Source of the DNA: Deltaproteobacteria bacterium
GTDB taxonomy: Bacteria > Desulfobacterota > Dissulfuribacteria > Dissulfuribacterales > QOAL01
Assembly: GCA_015494395.1 (NCBI GenBank)
Contig: WGBG01000200.1
Span: 1-46,222, forward strand
Reading direction: 5' to 3'
DNA: 46,222 nucleotides
The translations under genes were made by a program, and so were the position numbers. Numbering within the stretch: position 1 is the first letter of the stretch; every line of letters starts with the position of its first letter. Below the pieces are notes generated by a model. That model made no database searches, was not told where the DNA came from, and saw nothing but the letters and a program-made list of their open reading frames with translations. This document shows, one piece after another, positions 14,158-22,686 of this stretch.

Positions 14158-15900
14158 TTGGTTTCCAATTCAGAAAATAGCAATTCAGGGCTTGCGGTTC
14201 TCGTTCTGCAAAGCGAAATATCAGGGAAGACCATCGGCAGGGTTGTTGGTATCGATAGTATGACAAGTTCGGAAATGGTTCTTAAAACCGATTATTCACT
14301 GTCGAAATTGCCTACAGAAACCACCATCCATATTTACGATTTTGAAAACAAACGTTGGGATATGCAGGAGGGAGTCATAATATCCTGCCAACAGTCGGAT
14401 AACCCAGGTAATTTCATCCTTCAGGTAAATATCCATCCCCTTGAGCTTGACAAGGAAATGTTCCTGACTGATGCAAGAATACTTCAAATCATGGAGCAGA
14501 TGGATTTCTTCATGTCCCTTAAATTTTTTCAGCTTCTGCCACACAACACCATCTGGGCCGTCCTTAGCCATCTGGCTCCCGTTACCTTTCATGAAGGAGA
14601 CAAGATCATGACCCAGGGTGTTAAGGGAGATGGGGTCTATTTTATTGAAAGTGGGGGATGCTACATTATTGTGGAGAAGGATGGCGAACCTATTCTGCAG
14701 GCAACTAGACGAAAAGGTGACATGGTAGGTGTGATGGCTCTGCTTACAGATGAACCACGACCGGCAAATATTGTTGCGGCTACTCATTCCCAGATGTGGA
14801 GGCTTTCCAGGAACTGTTTCACCCTGCTTATTGAAGAACAATATGAATTAAGAGAATTTTTCATCTCTTTTGCGTGCGAAAGGCTTGAATCCGATGGCGT
14901 ACTGGCAGACCTTGCAATTGGTAAATACAAGATTGATCACAAGATAGGCTCCGGGGCATGGGCAACTGTATACCATGGACATCACATGAGCCTTGGTAGG
15001 GATGTTGCCATCAAACTTCTGCATCATGAAATGGCCCTGGATGAAGAATTTTGCCAGCGATTTGTTGATGAAGCAAAAATAATAGCAAAAATGCAGCATA
15101 AGAATATCATCAATATTTATGATGTGGAATACAGATTCAACATGCTGTTTATTATAATGGAATACCTGGATGGATTGCCGCTGGATATTATGATCAAGAA
15201 AAAAGGCAGGTTCAGTGTGCCGGAGGTTATAGACATTATTCGTCAGGTCTGCAGTGGACTTGCCTATGCTCATAAAAGATCAATAGTTCATCAGGATATA
15301 AAACCGGATAACCTTTTCATGCTGAAGAACGGCACTGTCAAGATTATAGATTTCGGCCTTGCATGCCCCTTTGGAAGTGAACACATCGAAATGGAAGGGA
15401 CCCTGCAGTACATGTCACCGGAACAGATTGAATCCTATCCCGTTGATGGTCGCACTGACCTCTACGGTCTTGGTATTACTGCATTCCACCTGCTTACAGG
15501 AAGGCTTCCATACCTTGATGATGACCTTGCAGCACTGAGGGAAATGCATCTTAATAAGGATATCCCTGATCCTAGAGAATTTGTGAAGGAAACTCCTCCG
15601 GGGCTTGCAGAATTCATCAAGACTTGCTGTCGTCGTAATCCTGAGGAACGCTATAAGGACGCTGATACTGCTCTTAAGGTACTTGAGCGACTGGATAACG
15701 ATAAAAAAGGAGCTCATGGCAGGCCGGTTATTCCACACAACATGGTATCTCTGTATCTTTTCCATGAAGATGAACAAAAAGAAGAAGTGACAAGGCTGCT
15801 TGAAGAATTCGCTGACAAGGTACGCACCTTGGGGATGAGTCTGAAACTTGTGGAATTTGACCTCGCGGAGGCAAAAGAAAGTAGTTTTTATTCAGCGTAG
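14158..15900 (+). CDS. Cyclic-nucleotide-binding Ser/Thr protein kinase
   Basis: About 580 residues. A short PilZ-like or unclassified N-terminal part is followed by a CAP-ED cyclic-nucleotide-binding domain (about residues 125-240, with GDGVYFIESG and DMVGVMALL). A Hanks-type kinase domain then spans about 256-515: Gly loop GSGAWATVYHG, Lys in DVAIKLL, HQDIKPDN, IIDFGLA and MSPEQ. The catalytic loop has HQD in place of HRD, so it is a non-RD kinase. The usual layout would be activation by cNMP or redox ligand. The start is uncertain: TTG 14158 has AAAGG eight bases upstream, while TTG 14002 would add 52 mostly hydrophobic residues. The last residues (FYSA) and the stop codon come from a repeat remnant. 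Confidence 0.88.
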   Translation: MVSNSENSNSGLAVLVLQSEISGKTIGRVVGIDSMTSSEMVLKTDYSLSKLPTETTIHIYDFENKRWDMQEGVIISCQQSDNPGNFILQVNIHPLELDKEMFLTDARILQIMEQMDFFMSLKFFQLLPHNTIWAVLSHLAPVTFHEGDKIMTQGVKGDGVYFIESGGCYIIVEKDGEPILQATRRKGDMVGVMALLTDEPRPANIVAATHSQMWRLSRNCFTLLIEEQYELREFFISFACERLESDGVLADLAIGKYKIDHKIGSGAWATVYHGHHMSLGRDVAIKLLHHEMALDEEFCQRFVDEAKIIAKMQHKNIINIYDVEYRFNMLFIIMEYLDGLPLDIMIKKKGRFSVPEVIDIIRQVCSGLAYAHKRSIVHQDIKPDNLFMLKNGTVKIIDFGLACPFGSEHIEMEGTLQYMSPEQIESYPVDGRTDLYGLGITAFHLLTGRLPYLDDDLAALREMHLNKDIPDPREFVKETPPGLAEFIKTCCRRNPEERYKDADTALKVLERLDNDKKGAHGRPVIPHNMVSLYLFHEDEQKEEVTRLLEEFADKVRTLGMSLKLVEFDLAEAKESSFYSA

Positions 15901-15971
15901 TGAAGGGTCTTATTACGGAAAAACAAGACCCTTCTCGAACCTCCATCACCATTAATGCGCTGAACAGTTGC
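15884..15971 (+). mobile_element. MITE family A, 88-bp deletion derivative overlapping the kinase stop
   Basis: The left end GTTTTTATTCAGCGTAGTGA matches the family end in the copy at 26826-27051. The right end reads GCGCTGAACAGTTGC. The centre forms a 10-bp hairpin GAAGGGTCTT / AAGACCCTTC. The kinase reading frame runs into the element and stops at its TAG (15898-15900). GTAGTTTT (15881-15888) and GTAGATTT (15972-15979) might be a decayed duplication if the left five bases were lost. The hairpin also sits between two convergent genes. Confidence 0.7.
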
Positions 15972-16007
15972 GTAGATTTAGGACAAACTGAGAGTATTAG
16001 CTGTTTA

Positions 16008-18017
16008 TCACCTTGCAAGTTCCTGATGAACAGCCTCTGCCAGCAGGGTAAGGGTGTAGGGTTTTTTGATAAATCGACCTGCACCAAGCTCCTGTGCACG
16101 CTTGACCTCATCAGTAGCGGAGAATCCACTTGCTATTATGGCACGTTGCGCTGGATGTATTTCCCCGATTCGTTCATAGGTCTCCCGACCGTTTATGCCA
16201 GGTGTCATTATCATGTCCAGCAGAAGCAGATCAGCGCGGCTTTTTTTCATATATTCTACAGCCTCTTCACCGCTTGCAACAGCCACCGGATTGTATCCAA
16301 GCCTTTCAAGCAGGTCACAGGCTATCTGACGCTGTGCCTCTTCATCATCCACTACCAGTATCTTTTCGCCATTTCCTGTGAAAAGTGTATCTATATCCTT
16401 TCTGCATTCCTCAACTGCAAGGTCCCTTGAGGCATGGAAGTAGAGCTCGAAGCAGGTGCCTGTGTCCCCGCTGGTCACATCAATGTAGCCATTGTGATCC
16501 TGCATGGTATTCCACACCACGGCAAGGCCCAGGCCTGTCCCGCTTCTTCCCATGATTTTCTTGGTGTAAAAGGGTTCAAAGATGTGTTCCAGATCCTGCT
16601 TGGAAATTCCGGAACCGGTGTCTGCCACTGAGAGCACCACGTATTCACCCTGGCGGACATTGTCATAACCCTTAAGGGGCCTGTCCAGGTATCGATTTTC
16701 TGTAGAAATGGTTATGGTTCCCTGCTGTCCCATTGCCTCGAATGCATTGATTATGAGGTTAAGCAGGCATTTCCTGATGTGAATCGGGGAACATTCAACT
16801 GCAAAGAGGTCATCTGCAAGTCTTGTTTGGATTTCAATTTCAGGCCGCGATGCCTTATGGACCCTTATTTCAGGGGTATGGAGATAATCTTCAATCAGTC
16901 TGTTAAGGTTCTGTGGCTCCTTTTCCGCTGCGGCACCACGCGCAAGGGTAAGAAGGTCTGCCACTATGTCAGCGGCACGCTGGCCTGCGTCCCGTATAGT
17001 CTCAAGAGGTTTCCTGAATTTGCTGTCCCTGGGGAGATCAAGCAGAAGGAGTTCAGGATAACTGAGAATACCGGAAAGTATGTTATTGAGGTCATGGGCT
17101 ACACCGCCAGCCATGGTTCCTATGGCCTCCATCTTCTGTGCCCGCTGAATCTGTTTCTGCATCTGCTCCCGTTCAATGGCAGCAAGACGCGCCCGTTCTT
17201 TTTCTTCTTTCTCGGCTGTGATATCCCTGAATATGATTACAGTGCCCCTTGTCCTTCCCTCAGGAGTAAGCAGTGGAGATACAGAAAGCATTATGTCCAG
17301 AACCCTGCTGATGTTCCTTGGATGGAGTTTTGCCTCTGCGTTTTGTTCAACCTTTTTTTCGTGTTTCAATAACTGCGGAACCGTTATATCATCACCAGAT
17401 TCCGTCCTTAAGCAGCTTACATTAAAGACATTGCACAGCGGTTTCCCAATTGCCTCTTCTCTGGGCCATGCGGTCAGTTGGGCGGCCATATCGTTCATAA
17501 CGGTTATTTTACCCTCCATATCGATAGTGATCAGGCCTTCCCTGATGGAACCAATGGTGATTGCAAGGAGTTCCCGTTCCTCCCTGAGAGCCCTGTTTGT
17601 TGAGGCCAGTTTTCTCCTGAGTTTCAATTTGCCAAGGGCAGATGCAATGCTCATCCTCAGTTCAGTGTTATGTACAGGTTTCTGCAGGAAATCAGACGCC
17701 CCGAGTTTCATTGCCTCAACCGCCGTATTTATGTCACCGTGGGCGGTGATGACAATTATCTGTGTATGAGGGTACTCTTCCAGTATTCTTCTTGAGAGTT
17801 CAAGGCCGTCCATGCCCGGCATTCTTACATCTGTAACAACTACGTCAGCAGGGCGCTGTCCGAAGAGTTCCAGGGCATGGGGACCTGAGTTTGCGGTAAT
17901 AACCTGGTAGGGTTCCTTTCGCAGCGCAAAGGACAGGAGTTCGGTAACTTGTGGTTCATCATCAACCAGCATCACCTTGTTTTCTGTACCGGAGTCCTGT
18001 AAAGAAATTTTGTTCAT
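16008..18017 (-). CDS. Hybrid sensor histidine kinase (REC-PAS-HisKA-HATPase-REC)
   Basis: A 669-residue soluble kinase. An N-terminal receiver (about 14-130, VVVTDVRMPGMDGL, LQKPVH) is followed by a PAS domain (about 155-270, GLITIDMEGKITVMND) and a coiled coil. HisKA carries its phospho-His in GGVAHDLNNILSG (about 310). HATPase_c shows GTGLGLAVV, and a second receiver lies at about 553-668 (LLLLDMIMTPGING, FIKKPY). The architecture supports a multistep relay: the N-terminal receiver can take phosphate from the upstream kinase. It is the last gene of a four-gene operon, and its ATG overlaps the previous stop (TAATG). Confidence 0.94.
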   Translation of the reverse strand: MNKISLQDSGTENKVMLVDDEPQVTELLSFALRKEPYQVITANSGPHALELFGQRPADVVVTDVRMPGMDGLELSRRILEEYPHTQIIVITAHGDINTAVEAMKLGASDFLQKPVHNTELRMSIASALGKLKLRRKLASTNRALREERELLAITIGSIREGLITIDMEGKITVMNDMAAQLTAWPREEAIGKPLCNVFNVSCLRTESGDDITVPQLLKHEKKVEQNAEAKLHPRNISRVLDIMLSVSPLLTPEGRTRGTVIIFRDITAEKEEKERARLAAIEREQMQKQIQRAQKMEAIGTMAGGVAHDLNNILSGILSYPELLLLDLPRDSKFRKPLETIRDAGQRAADIVADLLTLARGAAAEKEPQNLNRLIEDYLHTPEIRVHKASRPEIEIQTRLADDLFAVECSPIHIRKCLLNLIINAFEAMGQQGTITISTENRYLDRPLKGYDNVRQGEYVVLSVADTGSGISKQDLEHIFEPFYTKKIMGRSGTGLGLAVVWNTMQDHNGYIDVTSGDTGTCFELYFHASRDLAVEECRKDIDTLFTGNGEKILVVDDEEAQRQIACDLLERLGYNPVAVASGEEAVEYMKKSRADLLLLDMIMTPGINGRETYERIGEIHPAQRAIIASGFSATDEVKRAQELGAGRFIKKPYTLTLLAEAVHQELAR

Positions 18018-19567
18018 TACGTGATTTCTCCCATGCCAGAAGCTGTTTTCATAATCAGGCTGAAGGTGGTTCCTCTCCCCTTTTCAGTTTCAAACTCAAG
18101 GATGGCACCGTACTCCCTTGCTATGCTATAGGCTATTGAAAGACCAAGGCCTGTACCTTCATCCGGCTCCTTGGTGGTGAAGAAAGGTTCAAGACAGCGT
18201 TCCTGTTCCAGGGCATTCATACCTATGCCATTATCCGTAACCTTCAGCACTATGCTTTCCTTTTGATGGTTGTATCGTTTAAGTTTTACAGAAATTGTTT
18301 TCTCAAATTTCTTATCGGCACTGTCTGATTTCACGCCAGCTTTTTTGTCAACAGCAAATCGGGCATTTGACAGGAGGTTTACTACTATCTGCTGAAATTT
18401 CTGTGAGTCAATGGCTGCCCTAGGAAGATTTTCTTCCACTTGCACGTCAAGCGTTATGCCATGCTGTCTGAACTGTGTCCTGAAAAAACTCAATGCATCC
18501 TCAAGTGCCTCTGAAAGATTAGAGGCACAGGCCGCATGCCTATGTCCATTTTGTCTGACAAATTTCCTCATGCTGGATATTATGGAAAAGGCCCTGTCAA
18601 CCTGATGGGTTATTTTGGCTGCAATTGGCGCCATCTCTTCTGGCTCAAATGTGCCGGCTTCCAGTTCTTCACAGATTATAAGGGCAGCACTCTTGATTAT
18701 CTGAAGGGGCTGACCAAGTTCATGGGCAACACCTGCAGCCAGTTCTCCAAGGGCGGCAAGCCGTCCTGCGTGTGCAAGCTGCATCTGTTTGTCCTTCAGT
18801 TCCTCGGTTCTTATTCGAACTTTGAGTTCAAGCTCATCATGGGATCTCTGGAGTTCCCGGTTAAGTTCTTCAAGGCGTTTGGAGTATTCCATAATATTAT
18901 TCATCATGGCCCTGAACGCCCTTGTGATCGCAGCAATCTCGTCTTTCTGATCGGAACTTTTCAGATAGTCGGGAAAATCAAATTTTCCTTCATCCGGAGA
19001 AAATTTCTGCATTGCCTCTGCAAGTTGTCTTAAAGGCGACAGTCGTTTGTATATGAAGCGCACAAGCAGAGCAACAGAACAGAGGTAGATGAGCATGACC
19101 ATTGCAAGGTTGCTGTAATACTGAATCATCATTTCCCTGTAACGGGAACGGGAGCATATAAGCGTGAGCAGCCCGATTTTTTGTCCGGTTGCAGGGTCTA
19201 TAATAGATTTTTCCTCTACCAGGTCTCCGGATATGTCTGAACTGCCTGTCTTTGAAAACTTATACTCTTTACCCTTAAGTTCATCTCTGATACGTACTGC
19301 TATGATGTAATCATTCGCAAGTATTGCCTTTCCTGTCTCATTGATAGCCTTTTCAAATCCGTAACTTAAGTTTATGCCCAGGAGTTTAAGGGCATCACTC
19401 ATCATGGTGGCAATCTTTTGTTCTTCCATCTGTCTGTACTCTGCCTGGATAAACCGGGTATTTAACACGCCTAGAAACAGAACTATCACTATTGAAGCAG
19501 CGGTAAGCCAGATGGTGGTGGTGAATACCAGAGAATTTCTATAGGGTAGTGTCCCGAGTGCTTTCAT
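18017..19567 (-). CDS. Membrane sensor histidine kinase
   Basis: 516 residues. TM1 is at about 15-38, a short periplasmic sensor (about 40-148) follows, and TM2 is at about 148-168 (LAMVMLIYLCSVALLV). A HAMP linker and coiled coil lead to HisKA with phospho-His in AGVAHELGQPLQI and HATPase_c with DNGIGM and GTGLGLSIAYS. The periplasmic part is small, which fits signalling through the YfiR-like periplasmic protein encoded just upstream (four-base ATGA overlap). Together with the downstream hybrid kinase it likely forms one relay. No dedicated DNA-binding regulator is in the operon, so the output is elsewhere. Confidence 0.94.
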   Translation of the reverse strand: MKALGTLPYRNSLVFTTTIWLTAASIVIVLFLGVLNTRFIQAEYRQMEEQKIATMMSDALKLLGINLSYGFEKAINETGKAILANDYIIAVRIRDELKGKEYKFSKTGSSDISGDLVEEKSIIDPATGQKIGLLTLICSRSRYREMMIQYYSNLAMVMLIYLCSVALLVRFIYKRLSPLRQLAEAMQKFSPDEGKFDFPDYLKSSDQKDEIAAITRAFRAMMNNIMEYSKRLEELNRELQRSHDELELKVRIRTEELKDKQMQLAHAGRLAALGELAAGVAHELGQPLQIIKSAALIICEELEAGTFEPEEMAPIAAKITHQVDRAFSIISSMRKFVRQNGHRHAACASNLSEALEDALSFFRTQFRQHGITLDVQVEENLPRAAIDSQKFQQIVVNLLSNARFAVDKKAGVKSDSADKKFEKTISVKLKRYNHQKESIVLKVTDNGIGMNALEQERCLEPFFTTKEPDEGTGLGLSIAYSIAREYGAILEFETEKGRGTTFSLIMKTASGMGEIT

Positions 19568-20157
19568 AATTTCCTGTCAGGGGAATATAGGTCAGAAATT
19601 CTAAGTAAGGCTGGTCTTAGGGAAATACCACTTTTCTTCAGGGCTTTCAGGTTGATCACCGGTTTAACCCTGTACTTGATTTTCAGTGATACATGGGCGC
19701 CATATTTCAGATAGCGGGGTGAGTAGGTAAAGATAATGCCGGATTTTCCTATCTTGTTAATGGCCTGTTCCATGATATGTCTTCCGGCAGGAAGGATGTA
19801 GAAAATTGTGGCTCCTGGGCAGGAAGATTTAATGAATTTTTGATAAGAAACAACATTGGTGGTGATCTTAAAACCATTTATGCCGTTGCTGTATAGTTTG
19901 TTAATATAGCGTGCCAGTTCCCTTGCCTGCGGTATGTCATTCTGTTTGCTCAGGATGCAAATGGCAATTTTTCCATTCACGAGCCTCTTCTTGAAATCGT
20001 AATCCATGAATACTGTCTTGGGCATAATAGAGGCATGAATTCTAAGCAGGTCTTGCCTGAGCAGGCTGGCATTACCTGAAGACACAGGCAGACTCAGGCA
20101 AAAGAATAGAAGGGAAAGCCATATCTTATGGCATATTTTATGGTTTATAATCTGCAT
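19564..20157 (-). CDS. Periplasmic YfiR/DUF4154-like protein
   Basis: 197 residues with a signal peptide (about 1-30, LSLLFFCLSLPVSS). The rest follows the DUF4154/YfiR pattern: GKIAICIL strand, ATIFYILPAG in place of the usual CHILFI, and PVINLKALKKSGISLRP near the end, which matches the common ...IN...A...G...S..LL pattern. YfiR-type proteins sit in the periplasm and restrain a membrane-bound partner enzyme. Here the natural partner is the sensor kinase encoded next. It overlaps both neighbours by four bases or fewer, so stoichiometric production is likely. Family call is by pattern and moderately sure. Confidence 0.7.
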   Translation of the reverse strand: MQIINHKICHKIWLSLLFFCLSLPVSSGNASLLRQDLLRIHASIMPKTVFMDYDFKKRLVNGKIAICILSKQNDIPQARELARYINKLYSNGINGFKITTNVVSYQKFIKSSCPGATIFYILPAGRHIMEQAINKIGKSGIIFTYSPRYLKYGAHVSLKIKYRVKPVINLKALKKSGISLRPALLRISDLYSPDRKL

Positions 20158-22133
20158 CAGAAGTCGTAGGATATCCTGAACATGTAGGTACGGCCTGGCC
20201 TGGGATAGTCTTTAGGATATGTATCTTGAGGAGCCGGGTACCGCACATCGTCGTCAAGTATGTTTTTTACCCCTGCTGTAAACTCTGCTGGCCCTATTCT
20301 GTATGTGAGTGTCTCGTCGAGAACCACATAACCTTTGAGGTCGTTTCGGCTGTCGCCGGTCTCCCTTAATCTCTTGGTAGCAAACCGGAGATGCGTTCCA
20401 CATGTAAGCCCAAAGTCAAAAGTATGCAAAAAAATGACATTACCAAGCCATGAGGCAGTGTCTGGTAGCTTGTCATTATCTGCATCAACGCCGTACACAT
20501 ATGAGAAATTCATATCAAGAGAGGTATTTTCCTGAAAATTTTGCTTAATTGCCAGCTCTGCGCCTCCAAATGTGTGTCTTCCATGTTGGCTGTAGGTGAT
20601 AGAAGAGGAGTCGTAAGAGATGATGTCGTTAATCTGGGTCCAGTAGGCATTGAACCCAATATGGCTATCTCCATTTTTATAGATCAGCCCAAGCTCCAGG
20701 GTGTCTGATTTTTCAGATGAAATGTCTGGTTTGCCCCTGAATGGCACCGGGACATTCATGTACAGCTCTATCCATGAAGGTATCCTGTAGGAGTGAGAGT
20801 ACATTGCCTTCATGTTCAGGTTTTCCATAATGCGGTAAACTATGCCCGCCCTGGGATTGATGGTGTTATCCACGTCGGAATTGATGTCGTAACGGAGCCC
20901 AAAGGAGATATCGATGCTGTCATTTATGTGATACTGGTCATTGAAATAGAAGGTGCCTATATGTCTGGCTACCCTTGGTTTTATTACATGGTCAGGCATC
21001 AGGTTTTCTCCGGAGCCATTTACAAGATATGCCCTGAAGCTGTTTTTGTGCTGTTGATGGTTTTCAAATCTGAAACCGGCAAGTAGCTGGTTGTGTGCTG
21101 GCATCATGGCCTTTATTGAGAGGTCGGCATATATTTTGTCTTCCGAGTATTCCACTTCAAAAATCATGCCGCCAAGCTCAAGCGGGGTTGCCATTGAGTC
21201 AACAGTTTCCTTGTAGTAGCTGTAACCACCCTTTGCAGTGAATGAAATTGTGTCGGACAGGGGCCTGGAGTACATGAGTTCTGACAGGAAAGTGGAGTTA
21301 ATAAGCCCGTCCCTGGTGCGGTCCGGCTCAAGATAGAAAAATCTCCCGAACGCAACGCCACTTTTTGAACGCTTGAATCTGCTTGTAAATTTCAGCCCGC
21401 CACTTTCAGCAACCATTCCCACAGAATATGAGTTACCATTCTCATTGCTCCTGCCATAACTTCCTCCCTTATCAGGTCCGGCCTTTACTTGTCGGTTGGT
21501 CTGGTCGTAATATCCGTCTATTCCCAGGCTCAGGTTGTGGAAGTCATGTTTGTATATCATCCCTCCCCGGTATGTATCGTATGATGCAGCATATCCAAAT
21601 GCCGATGAACGACTCCAAGGGTCAGATGTGCGGGTAATAATGTTAATTACACCGCTCATTGCGCCGGATCCGTAAAGAACCGCGCCGGGCCCCCGGATTA
21701 CCTCTATGCGCTCTATCAGTTCAATGGGGAAGTCGTAATAGTAGTAAACAGAGCCACGCAGGGCATTGTTTACGTCCATGCCATCTATGAGCAGTTTGAC
21801 TTTGCCCTTCTCCTTTTCTCCCCTGAATATTAGCTGTCGTGCCCCGGAATTGTCCATATAAGGCTCAACACCAGGCACCAGACATAGAGCCTCAAAAATA
21901 TCGTTGATCCCGAGTTTTAAGAGTTCATCTCTGTAGAGGATTGTTACAAAGGCAGGGACATCATCGCTATTAAGCCGCGTCCTGGTGGCTATGTCTGTGG
22001 TGTTTTTAAGCTCACGGGTGAACATGTCATCGTATGTTTTGTCATCACCCTTGATGGACTGGGCAGCCGCAGCATAGTCAGCAGCCATGCAGGAAAGCAG
22101 TAAAAATGAGGTAAATAGTAGAAGTCTCTTCAT
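20157..22133 (-). CDS. TonB-dependent outer-membrane receptor
   Basis: 658 residues with a signal peptide (LLLFTSFLLLSCMAADYAAA). The plug domain lies at about 50-170 (VTILYRDELLKLGINDIFEAL, RGEKEKGKVKLLIDGM, IRGPGAVLYGSGAMSGVINIITR), and a 22-strand-type beta-barrel ends in an aromatic C-terminal Phe (ISYDF). It transports a large or scarce substrate such as a metal chelate; the ligand cannot be read from sequence. It is the first gene of an operon with a YfiR-like protein and two kinases. I infer that the receptor either feeds the sensor or is itself sensed. It overlaps the next gene by ATGA. A MITE lies 122 bases upstream of the start. Confidence 0.95.
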   Translation of the reverse strand: MKRLLLFTSFLLLSCMAADYAAAAQSIKGDDKTYDDMFTRELKNTTDIATRTRLNSDDVPAFVTILYRDELLKLGINDIFEALCLVPGVEPYMDNSGARQLIFRGEKEKGKVKLLIDGMDVNNALRGSVYYYYDFPIELIERIEVIRGPGAVLYGSGAMSGVINIITRTSDPWSRSSAFGYAASYDTYRGGMIYKHDFHNLSLGIDGYYDQTNRQVKAGPDKGGSYGRSNENGNSYSVGMVAESGGLKFTSRFKRSKSGVAFGRFFYLEPDRTRDGLINSTFLSELMYSRPLSDTISFTAKGGYSYYKETVDSMATPLELGGMIFEVEYSEDKIYADLSIKAMMPAHNQLLAGFRFENHQQHKNSFRAYLVNGSGENLMPDHVIKPRVARHIGTFYFNDQYHINDSIDISFGLRYDINSDVDNTINPRAGIVYRIMENLNMKAMYSHSYRIPSWIELYMNVPVPFRGKPDISSEKSDTLELGLIYKNGDSHIGFNAYWTQINDIISYDSSSITYSQHGRHTFGGAELAIKQNFQENTSLDMNFSYVYGVDADNDKLPDTASWLGNVIFLHTFDFGLTCGTHLRFATKRLRETGDSRNDLKGYVVLDETLTYRIGPAEFTAGVKNILDDDVRYPAPQDTYPKDYPRPGRTYMFRISYDF

Positions 22134-22255
22134 CTGTAATTATGATGGCAGTGTCAAAGTATTCTGATTTTCGGAACTGCTGTATCCATGTTCAGTAAAT
22201 AGACTGACATAACCTGTTATTTTCAGTATATGGAAATGAGGCTGATTATCAATAA

Positions 22256-22493
22256 GTATCTATTCAGCGTGGTAAATGGTTTTTGTTTTGGAGTGACTCT
22301 GAATGATTTTGTAGTTTTTCTTGGTGAAGCGCAGCCCAAAAATCGCTACTGTTTGAGCGAGGTACGAGCGAGTTTCGCGATTTTGTCGGAGCGAGCCTTA
22401 GAAAAACAAGAAATTATTCACTGGAACGGAAAAACAAGAACCATTTACCAACCTTTTTAATATAGCATCATCGTAAATACGCTGAACAGTTAC
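22256..22493 (+). mobile_element. MITE family A, full-length copy 2 (238 bp)
   Basis: Ends are GTATCTATTCAGCGT and, read inward from the right, GTAACTGTTCAGCGT: 13 of 15 identical. The 8-bp target duplication ATCAATAA is perfect (22248-22255 and 22494-22501). The internal part matches copy 1 closely, without the 21-bp duplication. It lies between divergently oriented operons (TonB receptor leftward, kinase-sirtuin rightward) and may affect both upstream regions. Confidence 0.95.
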
Positions 22494-22686
22494 ATCAATA
22501 AACGAATTGGTCTGGATAGAGGTTATGGAAAACATATCTGCTTATATTGGACTTTATTTTGTGGGAGCTCGAAGTGCAGGGGGGCAAGGCGTCTTTCCTG
22601 TCTTGTTGACTATTTTTGTCCATGCGCTTACTATTCACTTAAAGGTGCCGTTAGGATAAACTGCCACGTCTCTTTATGAGGACTAT

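Noticed and set aside
16779-17769. Two plus-strand frames of 197 codons over the hybrid kinase
   Set aside because: Antisense shadows of a well-supported kinase gene.
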